Below, one piece after another: positions 24,516 to 32,878 of a stretch of DNA of 41,974 nt. The stretch is taken from contig NZ_VJYK02000010.1 in the NCBI RefSeq assembly GCF_007097205.2, forward strand, positions 1 to 41,974, written 5' to 3'. The position numbers and the translations under genes were made by a program. Within the stretch, counting starts at the first letter, position 1. The number at the start of each line of letters is the position of its first letter. This stretch comes from Streptomyces alkaliterrae (lineage in GTDB: Bacteria; Actinomycetota; Actinomycetes; Streptomycetales; Streptomycetaceae). The notes under the pieces are model-generated. The model worked only from the letters and a program-made list of their open reading frames with translations, made no database searches and was not told where the DNA came from.

Positions 24516-25382
24516 ATGGCCGCAAGCACAGTCAGTGACGCCCCTGGCACAGAACTATCCGAGATGGTCGCCAAGGGACGACGTCTGGTTCGCTCGGAAG
24601 GCTCGGCCCAGTTCCAGCTCGGCGATCTTGGACTTGAGCTGGTCCCTCTCCCTCCCAAAGGCAAACGCCTCCCGATGAAGGCGTACAAGACGCTTGCCGA
24701 CTTCGCAGAGGACATTGGGCTGGAGAAAGATCGCTTTGAGGAGTACAGGCTCGTCGCTGGAGCATGGCCGAAGAACCGGCGCGATAAGGATGTGTGCTGG
24801 ACAGTCCATTCGATTCTGTCCCACCACCCGGACCGGTTCACATTGATCCACCATCCGCCGGTCCACCGTCGCACCGGTGAACGACGCTGGACGTGCGACG
24901 CCGCGCACAGAGTGCGTGGGTGGAAGACTCAGCACCCGGAGACAACTGCGGAGAAGCTGAGAGCGGTCGAAGAACTCCTTGATGACGAGCAGGCCGCCGA
25001 CGCGGTAGAGCACCTCATGCGCAAGCCGGAGGTCCGGCAGCGCGTGGCGACGAAGCCGCACGTACGCGAGTCCTTCAACCGGGAACAGACTGAGCAGATC
25101 CGGGAAGCCCGCGAAGAGACCAGGAAGCGTCCTGAGGTCCAGCGGCTAGACGAACAGTCCGAGGTGTTGACCGTCCTTGGGCTGTGCTCCGCCTTCGCAC
25201 ACGGCATCGGAAGGACGTTGCCAAGCCTCCACCTGGCTGAGCTCTCGGAAGATGCCAAGGAATCTATCCGAGAAGGACTTGAACGAGTGAGTGCCGCCGT
25301 TGAGTGGACGGAACATGTTCTGGAAACGGGCCACGCAGACATGGACGAGGCCCTGGAACGGCTTATCGCAGGAGACACGTGA
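24516..25382 (+). CDS. DUF6192/RacO-like protein
   Basis: 288 residues, soluble. An N-terminal region with YKTLADFAEDIGLEKDRFEE and SILSHHPDRF suggests an HTH or DNA-interacting unit, followed by a charged helical part (REAREETRKRPEVQRL) and a C-terminal helical domain that counts out evenly from about 200 on. I recall this pattern from Streptomyces proteins annotated DUF6192 or RacO; the function is not established. ATG at 24516 has GGGAGG with ideal spacing. The RacP-like gene follows after 145 bases. Confidence 0.65.
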   Translation: MAASTVSDAPGTELSEMVAKGRRLVRSEGSAQFQLGDLGLELVPLPPKGKRLPMKAYKTLADFAEDIGLEKDRFEEYRLVAGAWPKNRRDKDVCWTVHSILSHHPDRFTLIHHPPVHRRTGERRWTCDAAHRVRGWKTQHPETTAEKLRAVEELLDDEQAADAVEHLMRKPEVRQRVATKPHVRESFNREQTEQIREAREETRKRPEVQRLDEQSEVLTVLGLCSAFAHGIGRTLPSLHLAELSEDAKESIREGLERVSAAVEWTEHVLETGHADMDEALERLIAGDT

Positions 25383-25527
25383 TCGACGCGGACGCGAGTT
25401 CTGCCATCGCCTCCCGCGCAGGGCATGGCAGGCAGACGAACAAGAAGCAGGATCTGGGTGAGGTCGTCCAGCTCAGCGCGGCGTAGCAGTACCCCGCCCA
25501 GCACGACGGGGCGAGGAGACGAGAGTA

Positions 25528-25944
25528 GTGACTGCCCACCTGAAACCAGAACGTAGCGCCGGAATGGTGCTGGATGCCCTACGGCGCTCCCGTAACCGAG
25601 GGCTGACCCTGGTGGAGCTCATCGACGTGACTGGGCTCACCGAGTCCCAGGTACGGCGGGGTCTGACCGTATTGCGCGAGAGCCTGCCAGGTCTCAAGGA
25701 CGTCGACGGTGTCTACTCCTACGAGCCAGGAACTCACCGGTACCACATTACGTATGTTCCGGAAGTCGTCGACTCTTACGAGATCATGAGGCTACGAGGC
25801 GAAGCCAAACGCAGTTACAGGATGCTCACGGGAACGATCTTGCCTCACGCCAAGCACTCCCGAACAAAGCAACTGAGACTGCTCCGGAGGCACCTGCAAC
25901 TCATCGTCGACGAAGCCAACGACATCCTCGAGCCAGCTGACTGA
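25528..25944 (+). CDS. RacP-like winged-helix protein
   Basis: 138 residues. The N-terminal ~60 residues form a winged-helix unit (MVLDALRRSRNRGLTLVEL, then TGLTESQVRRGLTVLRE). The remainder is a basic helical tail (RLRGEAKRSYRMLTG ... LRLLRRHLQLIVDEAND). I associate it with proteins labelled RacP that occur beside RacO/DUF6192 genes; this rests on memory. GTG at 25528 follows GAGGAG 12 bases before, slightly long spacing. A DNA-binding regulator is the safest description. Confidence 0.65.
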   Translation: MTAHLKPERSAGMVLDALRRSRNRGLTLVELIDVTGLTESQVRRGLTVLRESLPGLKDVDGVYSYEPGTHRYHITYVPEVVDSYEIMRLRGEAKRSYRMLTGTILPHAKHSRTKQLRLLRRHLQLIVDEANDILEPAD

Positions 25945-26280
25945 AGGCGCCACGGCAAGCCAACAGACGCACGCGCACAGGCGTCGCGTGAGCTTTGGGT
26001 ACCGCTCAGGTGTGGGGTTCCGGGAATCCCACCCGCTGCTGGCGAACTTGAGGAGGAGCTCGCCGTGGCACGCTACAGTCGGCCGTTGCCGGCCGCTCCT
26101 GCTCGTCGAGGCTCCCCTTCTCTTGGCCACTCCCCGCCACTACTGCCGCCTCGGCCTCGTCCCGTACGATGCACGTACGGGTATCCAGTGAGAGCTTGGC
26201 CTCCCATCGGATCGTCCCCGGTAGAAGCGCGAGGGGCCCAACGCCGTGGCATCGGCGTCAGGCCCGTCGCTGTGTTGCCG

Positions 26281-26321
26281 TCAGTGAGCCCGGCCGTCTA
26301 GCTGTCGGCCGGGCTCACTGA
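26281..26321. terminator. Perfect 16-bp hairpin
   Basis: TCAGTGAGCCCGGCCG and its exact complement around the 9-base loop TCTAGCTGT. It lies 337 bases after the RacP-like stop, too far to be its simple terminator unless a longer 3' UTR or a small RNA is made here. Confidence 0.75.
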
Positions 26322-26547
26322 TGAGTCCCTGCCGTACGTCCGGAGTCACTGCTCGTTCGGTTTTCACCTCACGAGCTGCAACAGCTCGATGATCACCGTT
26401 AGTACTGGTATCCACGTGAGGACCTGCTGCCTGGGTGGCAGCGGGCGCCGGCAGTGTATGCAGTGGTCGGGCATCATCTACTTCTCCGATCTCTCTATAG
26501 GAACCCTGCAGCGCAGGGCCCTCCCTCGAGCCCATCTGGGCACAAGG

Positions 26548-26570
26548 TCTCCACCGCCCATCGGTGGAGA
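26548..26570. other. Small perfect hairpin
   Basis: TCTCCACCG-CCCAT-CGGTGGAGA, a 9-bp stem with a 5-base loop inside the gene-poor region. Confidence 0.6.
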
Positions 26571-27029
26571 GTTCACCGGGAGAGTTCGTCGAAGCAGCAC
26601 AAGCATAAGCGAGTTGACGGACGCTGAAGCAGCCGCAGACACAACCTTCGGGGGGTCGAGCGCCGTCTAACCACTAGATCTGGTGGTTCGCCAAGTAGAG
26701 CGGACCCCCGGGGAGGGGCAGGCCCGGGCAGGCTGACCCAGGTTCAGGCAGTTCCGTCTGCGGCGAGCATCTGCCCGGCATGGCCTGATCGGATGGGTAG
26801 CGGTTCCGGAACTTCCGCCCTTACGACGTGAGGATGGGAGTTCCGCGTTTCGGAACGGGGTCGCAACAGCAGCGTCGCGCGAGTACACGCGATGTGGGAG
26901 ATCTTCCGCTCGGCCTGGGTCGTGTTCGGCGCGTGGTGCAGGCCGCACTTGCTCTTCTTCTCGTCACAGACGAGGCTCATGTTGGTCGCTTGACGCTGGG
27001 TGGCAGCAGATCGTCTACGCTCCTACGCG

Positions 27030-27064
27030 GGAGTCCGCAGCCAGCTCCAATGGCTGCGGACTCC
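27030..27064 (-). terminator. Hairpin terminator at the end of the leftward zinc-ribbon operon
   Basis: Perfect 14-bp stem (GGAGTCCGCAGCCA and its complement) with the 7-base loop GCTCCAA, starting 23 bases past the stop at 27087. Confidence 0.85.
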
Positions 27065-27086
27065 GTCTGCGAGTGGTGCCGCGTCC

Positions 27087-27530
27087 CTACTGTGCGAGGA
27101 CGCGATCGTGTTGGGGGTTCCAGCCGGTGCAGGTCTCGCGTACGTGTCCGTCGTCATCGCGCACGGTGATGTGCCAGGACGGCCAGCCGGGGCGGGGGCC
27201 GCGGTCGATGGCGAGGACCTCGTACGCGCTGCCGGCGTCGCCGTAGCGGCCGCCGACCCGGCGCGGGCCGATCTGGAGGCTGACGAACTCTTCCCAGGTC
27301 ATCTCGAAGCCCTCCTCACCGTCTCCGATGGCGTCGCTGGCGACGGTGTTGTCGCACTGCTGGCAGTGGCTCAGTGCCTGGGAGTTGACGGTGCCGCAGC
27401 TGGCGCACGTCCAGGACGGGCGCTGGCAGTCGTGGCAGGTGTCGTATGCGGGCGGGTTGTCGGCCCCGCATGGACACGGCCAGAGGCGGCCGGCGCGCTC
27501 GGCTACAGCGAGGTCGGTTTCGTACGTCAC
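27087..27530 (-). CDS. Double zinc-ribbon protein
   Basis: 147 residues. The N-terminal half has two ribbons: CPCGADNPPAYDTCHDC (about 19-35) and CASCGTVNSQALSHCQQC (about 42-59), each of the type C-x1/2-C-x10-12-C-x2-C. The C-terminal half (WEEFVSLQIGPRRVGG ... SWHITVRDDDGHVRE) is a small beta domain. GTG at 27530 follows GGAGAACC. Last gene of the leftward set and followed by a strong hairpin. Cytosolic; may bind nucleic acid or protein. Function unknown. Confidence 0.75.
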   Translation of the reverse strand: MTYETDLAVAERAGRLWPCPCGADNPPAYDTCHDCQRPSWTCASCGTVNSQALSHCQQCDNTVASDAIGDGEEGFEMTWEEFVSLQIGPRRVGGRYGDAGSAYEVLAIDRGPRPGWPSWHITVRDDDGHVRETCTGWNPQHDRVLAQ

Positions 27531-27638
27531 GGTTCTCCTTCGGGTCGGGTTGCTGGCTGTTTCCTGGGAGTAGCTCGACGGTGTCGTGGCGAGCGGTTGG
27601 GAGGCTGCGGGCGCGGTGGTGTGGTGCGCCGTTCCGAC

Positions 27639-27785
27639 TCAGCGGAGGAGCTTACGGAGGCCAAGGCAGGGGCGGCAGTCGGCGGCGTGCTCATGCTCGC
27701 CGCGCAGGTGCAGCATGAGGGCGATCCCGGTGATGACGACTCCCAGGCAGATCAGGACGAACAGGACGTCGAGTGCGGTCTTCAT
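27639..27785 (-). CDS. Tiny single-span membrane protein
   Basis: 48 residues: one helix (about 6-27, LDVLFVLICLGVVITGIALML) followed by HLRGEHEHAADCRPC with histidines and two cysteines. ATG at 27785 overlaps the stop of the HTH gene (ATGA), and GGAGA is 11 bases upstream, so translation is probably coupled. Role unknown; such tiny proteins often accompany plasmid transfer or regulatory genes. Confidence 0.7.
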   Translation of the reverse strand: MKTALDVLFVLICLGVVITGIALMLHLRGEHEHAADCRPCLGLRKLLR

Positions 27786-28588
27786 CGCAGGGTCTCCTGG
27801 GGGGCGTGGTGGAGGGTCTGGGCGGCGAGGGCGCTGCGGCGGGTGTGTTCGGCGTCGAGTTCCTCGTGGAGCTGGGCGGCCTCCGTTTCGACATCGATGT
27901 GCGGCTTGACCACGGGCGGGTGGCCGGCGGTGAGGATGTGCTGCTCGTAGGCGTCGACGAGCCGGTCGGCGTCTTCTCCCCGGCGGAAGGACGCCAGGTT
28001 CATCAGGGTTTCGGCGGTCGTCTTCCACGTGTCGATGGCGCGGTGGGCGTCGTCCACGGCCCGGACGTAGGCCTGGTGGCCGTGCAACCAGCTGCCCTTG
28101 CTGTTCGGGTCGGCCAGTGCTTCCCACCGGATGTCGACCAGGTGACGGATGCGGTCGCGTTCGGCTCGGGCGTCTTCCTCCTCGGCGAGGCGGGCCCGCA
28201 GCTCGTTGTACTGAGCCACTGCCATGCTCAGCGCCATGAGCCGCCTGGCCTCGGCGTTGAGGCCGGGGGAGGCCAGGTCGTCGCGGGCGCGGAGGATCGC
28301 CCTGGCGACGGGGCCGTCGTTGTCCTCCAGGTCGGTGATGCCGTTGAGGCCCTCGACGGTGATGGGTGCGGGCATGTTTCTCTCCTTCGGGCGGTTGCGG
28401 GGGTCGATTACGACGCCCCGGGACTTCAGGTCGTCGTAGATGGTCTGGCGACTCTTCGCGCGTGCGGCCTCGGCGATGGCCACCACGCTGGCGCCGGCCT
28501 TCCAGGCCGCCGCGACCAGGTCCGCGCGGCGGCCTGGAACGGTCAACTCGCGCAGCGCGGCGAGCGCGTTCTCTCGTTCCGTACTCAC
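27782..28588 (-). CDS. HTH protein with long coiled helical region
   Basis: 268 residues. N-terminal HTH (about 14-58: LTVPGRRADLVAAAWKAG, then ASVVAIAEAARAKSRQTIYD), like resolvase-tail or KorB-type DNA-binding units. The remainder is almost entirely helical and charged (YNELRARLAEEEDARAERD). GTG at 28588 has only a weak ribosome site, and the operator/promoter lies directly upstream, so the mRNA could be nearly leaderless. It probably represses itself through the tandem palindromes at 28601-28634. Confidence 0.75.
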   Translation of the reverse strand: MSTERENALAALRELTVPGRRADLVAAAWKAGASVVAIAEAARAKSRQTIYDDLKSRGVVIDPRNRPKERNMPAPITVEGLNGITDLEDNDGPVARAILRARDDLASPGLNAEARRLMALSMAVAQYNELRARLAEEEDARAERDRIRHLVDIRWEALADPNSKGSWLHGHQAYVRAVDDAHRAIDTWKTTAETLMNLASFRRGEDADRLVDAYEQHILTAGHPPVVKPHIDVETEAAQLHEELDAEHTRRSALAAQTLHHAPQETLR

Positions 28589-28600
28589 ACCCTCAAGCTA

Positions 28601-28634
28601 TGTCCAATAAATAGACATGTCTAAGAAATAGACA
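28601..28634. promoter_or_regulatory. Tandem 17-bp palindromic operator
   Basis: TGTCCAATAAATAGACA (28601-28617) is directly followed by TGTCTAAGAAATAGACA (28618-28634). Both are TGTC-N9-GACA with AT-rich centres, 15 of 17 positions identical. They sit 13 bases upstream of the leftward GTG at 28588, over its promoter. A 17-bp period puts the two sites on roughly the same helical side after 1.6 turns, consistent with cooperative dimers. Confidence 0.85.
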
Positions 28635-28772
28635 CCACTTGGCTGGAACCTGCGGGCGAATGGCGCGGAAGCGCCCACCCGCTCGCTCGGCGCAGGGCTG
28701 GCATCTCGGTCGCCGCGCCAGGACGGCGGCGACCGCGCGCCACAGACGCAGCGGAGCGAGGGCAGTTGAGCT

Positions 28773-31343
28773 TCATGCGGCAGTGAGCTCCGGCACTCGG
28801 CGCTCACGCACCAGGCTCTGTCGCCAGGCACCGCGTGATCGAGCTGGTCGGGACCGCCGCTGCTGCGTGCGGGGACGGCTGTCGGCCGGGGCCTGCTGGA
28901 GCCGTGCGGCCGCCGCGCGGTACGCGGCGCGTGCCTGGTGGTAGCCGGCCGACGCCGCCTCCTCGGCAGTGGGCGGCGGGGTGGTGGTGAGGGCGCGGAG
29001 GCGGGTGAGTTTCTGTTCGAGGAGGGTGTGCGCGGCGCGCTGGCGGGCGCGGTCGCCGGCGTCTTCTGCGGCGTGCTGTGCGGCGTCGGGGTCGGTGTGG
29101 GGGTGGTGTCGGCGGAGGCAGGCCTGCGCGGCGGCGTGGGCTTCGGCGTCGGCTTCGGGGGTGCGGGCGAGGGTGTTGAGGGCGGCGGTGCGGTGGTCGG
29201 CGAGGGTGAGTTCGGCGTGGAGGCGGACGGTCAGGTGCACCGTGTCGGGCAGGCCCGCGCGTTCGGCCTCGGCCTGGACGCGGGCGAACTCGTCGCGGAG
29301 CTGCCGCGTGGTGGCGTCGGCGAGCGTGGCGCGGCTGGTGGGGTCCTCGAGGTCGGCGTGCGCGGCGACGACCAGCTCGACGGTCTCGGCGAGCAGCTGC
29401 TCGGTCGCCTGCTGCTCCCGGCACGGGTCGCACAGGCCGGCCGAGTTCGGGCGGCAGCAGGCCCGGCAGGGCTGCGCCTGCTGCTGCGCGCGCTGTTCCT
29501 CGATCGCTTCCCGGCGGCGTGCGGCTTCTGCTGCGGCGTGCCTGCGCTGGGCTTCTGCCTCCTGGTGGGCGGCGGCAGTGTGGGCGCGGAGTCGGGCTTC
29601 GACTTCGGCGCGCTGTTCCTCCTCGGTGGCGTCGGGCATCTGAGCGGCGACGTCGTCTCGGATCGCGCGGCGCAGGGCGCGCTTGCCGGTGAGGTGCAGC
29701 TGGCAGCTGGGGCAGGGCTGGCCGGTGTCCATCAGGGTGCCGTCGTCGCAGCGGGTCTCGATGCAGGAGCCGCGCTGGGGCAGGCCGCGCTTGAGGAACC
29801 AGCCGATCGGCTGGGTGACCGCCTCGGGGCCACCGTCGGCGGCGAGCCGGGCCTCCACCCGCCGGAGCAGGACCTGCTCGGCGAGGTCGGGGCCGATCCT
29901 CCCGGAGATCTTCGCCAGCTCCCGGGTCACGGCCTTGAGGATGAGTTTCTGGGCGCCGGCGCGGTCGATCCGGTGCCACAGCGGCCACGCCAACCCGCCC
30001 AGCACGCCGGCCGCCTCGGCGGGCAGGCGCCGGATCCGGGCCTTCCGCCACGCGGACACGCCGTTCTCCGGGGAGGTGCGGGGAGAGGGGAGGGTTGTGG
30101 GCTGTTCCCCGCGCAGCGGGCCGTCCGGCACCGCCGCAGACGCCGGTTGCTCGCCGGGGGCGGCGGGGGGCTGGTCCTCGCGCGTGTGCGCGCGCTCCCG
30201 GCAGCGTTCCCCAGCCACCTCGGCGGCTACGCCGGAAAAGCAGAGATCAACAGAACCTTCTTCAGACCCAGTCTCCCCAGGAGAGTGAGTAGCGTGAAGG
30301 GATGCAGATGCCCCCACCTGAAGATCGCGGGGTTTATAGGGGCTGACCTGCGGCGATGCGCACAGACGCCGAATCTGATCCCCCCATGCATTCGGGGTGC
30401 CCCGCTGGGGAGCCTTCTCGGTAGCGCGTCGGGCCCGCACCTGGGCGCGGCCGGCCGCCCGCGCCGTCTTCTGCCGGGACTTCCGCGCCTCAGCGACCGC
30501 GGTGTGCGCAGCCGCCACCGCCGGAATCACCAACCGCTCCCGGCCCCGCGCGTCGTAGCCGACGACGACCAGACCCGCGGCCTCCAGACGCTCGGCCACC
30601 TGCGCGCCGACCGCGCTGTCCCGGCCCAGCAGCCGCCCCACCGTCGCCGCCACCCGACCCCGCGCATCCACCGCGCCGCCACACAACCGCACCGACCCAT
30701 CCGGCCGCGCATCCAGCACCAACAACAGCAGGGCGAGCCGGAGTGTGGCCGCGCCGTGCCCGGTCTCCCACGCCAACAACCCCGGAGGCGTCCCCGAGCC
30801 GTCCTTGTCCTGCCACCCCGGCGCGAACAAGGCCTCGCACAGCCGCAGCAGCGTCGCGAGCTCCCGCTGTCGCCACGCCCACAGCGGATCACCCGGGCCG
30901 CCCTGGGAACGGGCCCGACGCCACGCTTCCACCCACCAGCGAACCGTCTTCGTCGGACCCAGCTCCCGCCCCGGAGCCGGCCTCCCGACCACGTCCACGC
31001 TGGCCACCACACCCTGCTGCAACCGCGGCCGCACACAGTGACAGACCGTCGTCCGCTGCACCCCGATCCACCGCGCCAGCTCCCCGGTCGTCATCACCGC
31101 CTCCCCCGTGGCCGCGTTCGTCTTCGCGGCCGCCACCACCGCCGCGGCACGCACCGAGTCCGCCGCACCCCGCAACTCCGGACACGCGAGCAGCGCGTGC
31201 ACCCCCGACCGCAGCACCCCACGCATCCACTCCGACAACACCAACGGATGCAGCCCAACCGCCTCGAGCGCCTCGTCGGATACCGACGACGCGAGCGCCA
31301 GCCCCGCAGCGGGAGCGGCCGCATCGCCGTGCAGTGCCGCCAT
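28773..31343 (-). CDS. Large HTH and zinc-finger protein of unknown function
   Basis: 856 residues, cytosolic. HTH near 82-115 (MTTGELARWIGVQRTTVCHC); a second winged-helix-like part near 220-270; a long disordered linker (about 300-430); a conserved helical domain (LILKAVTRELAKISGRIGPD); then a zinc site C-x4-C-x11-C-x2-C near 524-546 and another, CRACC ... LCDPC, near 623-640. The C-terminus is a charged helical stretch. I recall similar proteins scattered over Streptomyces plasmids and chromosome arms, without known role; a replication or plasmid-maintenance function is possible. ATG 31343 is chosen because it overlaps the stop of the upstream micro-ORF (TGATG). Confidence 0.75.
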   Translation of the reverse strand: MAALHGDAAAPAAGLALASSVSDEALEAVGLHPLVLSEWMRGVLRSGVHALLACPELRGAADSVRAAAVVAAAKTNAATGEAVMTTGELARWIGVQRTTVCHCVRPRLQQGVVASVDVVGRPAPGRELGPTKTVRWWVEAWRRARSQGGPGDPLWAWRQRELATLLRLCEALFAPGWQDKDGSGTPPGLLAWETGHGAATLRLALLLLVLDARPDGSVRLCGGAVDARGRVAATVGRLLGRDSAVGAQVAERLEAAGLVVVGYDARGRERLVIPAVAAAHTAVAEARKSRQKTARAAGRAQVRARRATEKAPQRGTPNAWGDQIRRLCASPQVSPYKPRDLQVGASASLHATHSPGETGSEEGSVDLCFSGVAAEVAGERCRERAHTREDQPPAAPGEQPASAAVPDGPLRGEQPTTLPSPRTSPENGVSAWRKARIRRLPAEAAGVLGGLAWPLWHRIDRAGAQKLILKAVTRELAKISGRIGPDLAEQVLLRRVEARLAADGGPEAVTQPIGWFLKRGLPQRGSCIETRCDDGTLMDTGQPCPSCQLHLTGKRALRRAIRDDVAAQMPDATEEEQRAEVEARLRAHTAAAHQEAEAQRRHAAAEAARRREAIEEQRAQQQAQPCRACCRPNSAGLCDPCREQQATEQLLAETVELVVAAHADLEDPTSRATLADATTRQLRDEFARVQAEAERAGLPDTVHLTVRLHAELTLADHRTAALNTLARTPEADAEAHAAAQACLRRHHPHTDPDAAQHAAEDAGDRARQRAAHTLLEQKLTRLRALTTTPPPTAEEAASAGYHQARAAYRAAAARLQQAPADSRPRTQQRRSRPARSRGAWRQSLVRERRVPELTAA

Positions 31344-31537
31344 CACGCCGCCACCCCCAGGTGACGCCGCCGCACAACCCAGAAGATCAACGAGATGGTC
31401 ATGCCCAAGAAAGGCCGCCGCGAGGCCCAGATGTGACCGGCCGAGCGCGCGAACCACGTGAGATACACCACGCCGCACCCCACGACAGGGTGCATCCAGG
31501 CATGGCAGGGCTGACAGAAGCCAGCACCGTGATGCAT
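31343..31537 (-). CDS. Micro-ORF: small membrane protein coupled to the large HTH/zinc gene
   Basis: 64 residues: FCQPCHAWMHPVVGCG (C-x2-C with nearby His), then hydrophobic segments (VVYLTWFA and FLGMTISLIFWVV) and a basic end RRRHLG. Its stop overlaps the ATG of the next gene (TGATG), a strong sign of coupling. The ATG at 31537 lacks a good ribosome site. It reads like a real small membrane protein, but could also be a leader or a chance frame. Confidence 0.45.
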   Translation of the reverse strand: MHHGAGFCQPCHAWMHPVVGCGVVYLTWFARSAGHIWASRRPFLGMTISLIFWVVRRRHLGVAA

Positions 31538-32235
31538 GATGAGGACCGTCCTCTTCGTCCAAGAGGGCACAACAAAGCCCCCTGGTGGGTTTTGGTTCCT
31601 TCTCAGAACCTGAAAGATCGAGCTGTTCGAGCCGGGTGGCACCGGGGCGAACAACTCCTCCGGAGAGGCTGTGGCAGGCCGAGTCCGGAGAGCAGGTGGG
31701 GTACTGGACTGTGGTGAGTAGTGGCACCGCAGAGCACAGGCCCCGGGCGGCAGAAGCCGCCCCTACTTCTATGTCATCCCGACCCCCTCAACAGAGGTGT
31801 GGATCGGGGCATGCCCAAACGGGAACGCCCCGCCGTGGTGCCAGCGGACAACGAACCGCTGACCCCACGGCGGGGCGTTATGCGTCAGGCGACGGGTACG
31901 GGTACCCTGAATCACGCCGACACCTCCAGGAGCGAAAAGGGGTGTTCGGACGACCGCGAGACCCCCATCACAAGGTCCGTTGGTCACACGGCCCCGGGCG
32001 CTGACCAAGTCGGCGCAGCGGGGCCGATTCCATGTATGGATCAAGCTGCTCGACACCCTACTCCCCCAGCACGCCTCGTGTGGAGCCCGGGCGGATGCGT
32101 GTCGAACGGCGGCAGGCAAGGTGTCTGACGGTTCACAAAGTTGAGTGATTGTCACAACCCTCCCCCTTCGAGCAGCTTCGAACGGAACACTGGCTGAGAA
32201 TTGGACCCCGCCGCCGCTACGGCACCGACCCGATC
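31538..32235. other. Gene-free stretch with a nested hairpin
   Basis: About 700 bases without a convincing gene between two leftward transcription units. The notable content is the nested hairpin at 31824-31879. The rest is probably the promoter/leader of the micro-ORF/HTH unit and the 3' region of the lipoprotein unit. Confidence 0.5.
31824..31879. other. Nested hairpin, terminator or structured RNA
   Basis: A perfect 15-bp outer stem (AACGCCCCGCCGTGG and its complement) encloses 26 bases that contain a second stem AGCGG-ACAACGAA-CCGCT, with 4-base linkers on both sides. This is more elaborate than a simple terminator; it could end the leftward lipoprotein transcripts or be a small RNA. Confidence 0.65.
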
Positions 32236-32835
32236 TCAGCATGAGTCGCTCCCCGTCGTATCGATGTCGATCACCAACCACCGCCCGTCCCACCGTTCTG
32301 CTTTCGCGGTGGCGACGTAGCGCAGAGGCTGGGCGGTCGGGAGCGGGATGACCTTCTTCGCCTTCGTGTCGTACGTCGTGTAGTCCGACAGGTCGACGCA
32401 GTCCTCGAGCCTCGCCTTAGGCGTCTTGGCGGACAGATCGAGCTCGACCACCTTGGCCTCGTGTCGAATCTCGCCGCGTACGACCGTCCCGGCTTGCTGC
32501 ATCCGACGCAGGTCCAGCTCGATCTTGGACAGCGCGTCGAGGGTGGCGTACTTCTCCAGCGTCGTCCCGTTCTTGGAAGCCTGCCGGTAGGCCTTCGCCT
32601 GCTCGGTCGTCATGCCGTCGTACGCAGCCAGTACGGCTGCCTTCTCTGCCGCGTGAGGATCAGCCGAAGCAGACGGTGATGCCGTCGTCGGTGATGGTCG
32701 TGCAGCCGCGGATGACGTCCCGTCACTCTCTCCCGCAGCACCGCCGTCACATGCCGTGAGCGCCAAAGCCACGCACAGCACCAGCGGTCCCCACAGACCA
32801 GAGCTCGGCGTGCGCTTCAGTTCAGTGTTCTCCAC
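32236..32835 (-). CDS. Lipoprotein, paralogue of the one at 33730
   Basis: 199 residues. Lipoprotein signal ending LALTAC near residue 29, Ser/Thr/Pro linker (30-60), then a globular domain with LDALSKIELDLRRMQQAG, EDCVDLSDY, RYVATAKAERW and WLVIDID, ending in a cysteine (SDSC). Lipidated and anchored outside the membrane. The domain matches the gene at 33730 motif by motif, with the cysteine of DCVD and the terminal cysteine possibly bonded. GTG at 32835; GGGAAGG is seven bases upstream. I recall similar small lipoproteins beside Streptomyces Tad clusters and plasmids; function unknown. Confidence 0.8.
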   Translation of the reverse strand: MENTELKRTPSSGLWGPLVLCVALALTACDGGAAGESDGTSSAAARPSPTTASPSASADPHAAEKAAVLAAYDGMTTEQAKAYRQASKNGTTLEKYATLDALSKIELDLRRMQQAGTVVRGEIRHEAKVVELDLSAKTPKARLEDCVDLSDYTTYDTKAKKVIPLPTAQPLRYVATAKAERWDGRWLVIDIDTTGSDSC

Positions 32836-32878
32836 TCAGCCTTCCCCTCCTCACGGTCTACGAGAACGGACACGATGG

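Larger units (their letters stand above)
25945..27029. other. Gene-poor region with strong hairpins
   Basis: About 1.1 kb with no convincing gene. Weak frames exist, for instance 26065-26301 on the plus strand, whose GTG follows GGAGGAG but whose stop lies inside the loop of a perfect hairpin. Contents: terminator-type hairpin 26281-26321, a 9-bp hairpin at 26548-26570, and GGTATCC near 26177 and 26408. It could contain a small RNA, a remnant, or an attachment or transfer site. Confidence 0.5.

Noticed and set aside
22166..24874. Two long minus-strand frames opposite the kinase and RacO-like genes
   Set aside because: Compositionally biased products without motifs; plus-strand kinase motifs are unambiguous.
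26065..26301. Possible 78-residue gene with GGAGGAG before its GTG
   Set aside because: Product is Pro/Arg-rich without motifs, and the stop falls in the loop of a perfect hairpin; not enough to call.
28938..31364. 808-codon plus-strand frame opposite the large HTH/zinc gene
   Set aside because: Low-complexity Gly/Val/Arg then Pro/Arg product; the minus-strand protein has HTH and zinc motifs and a coupled start.
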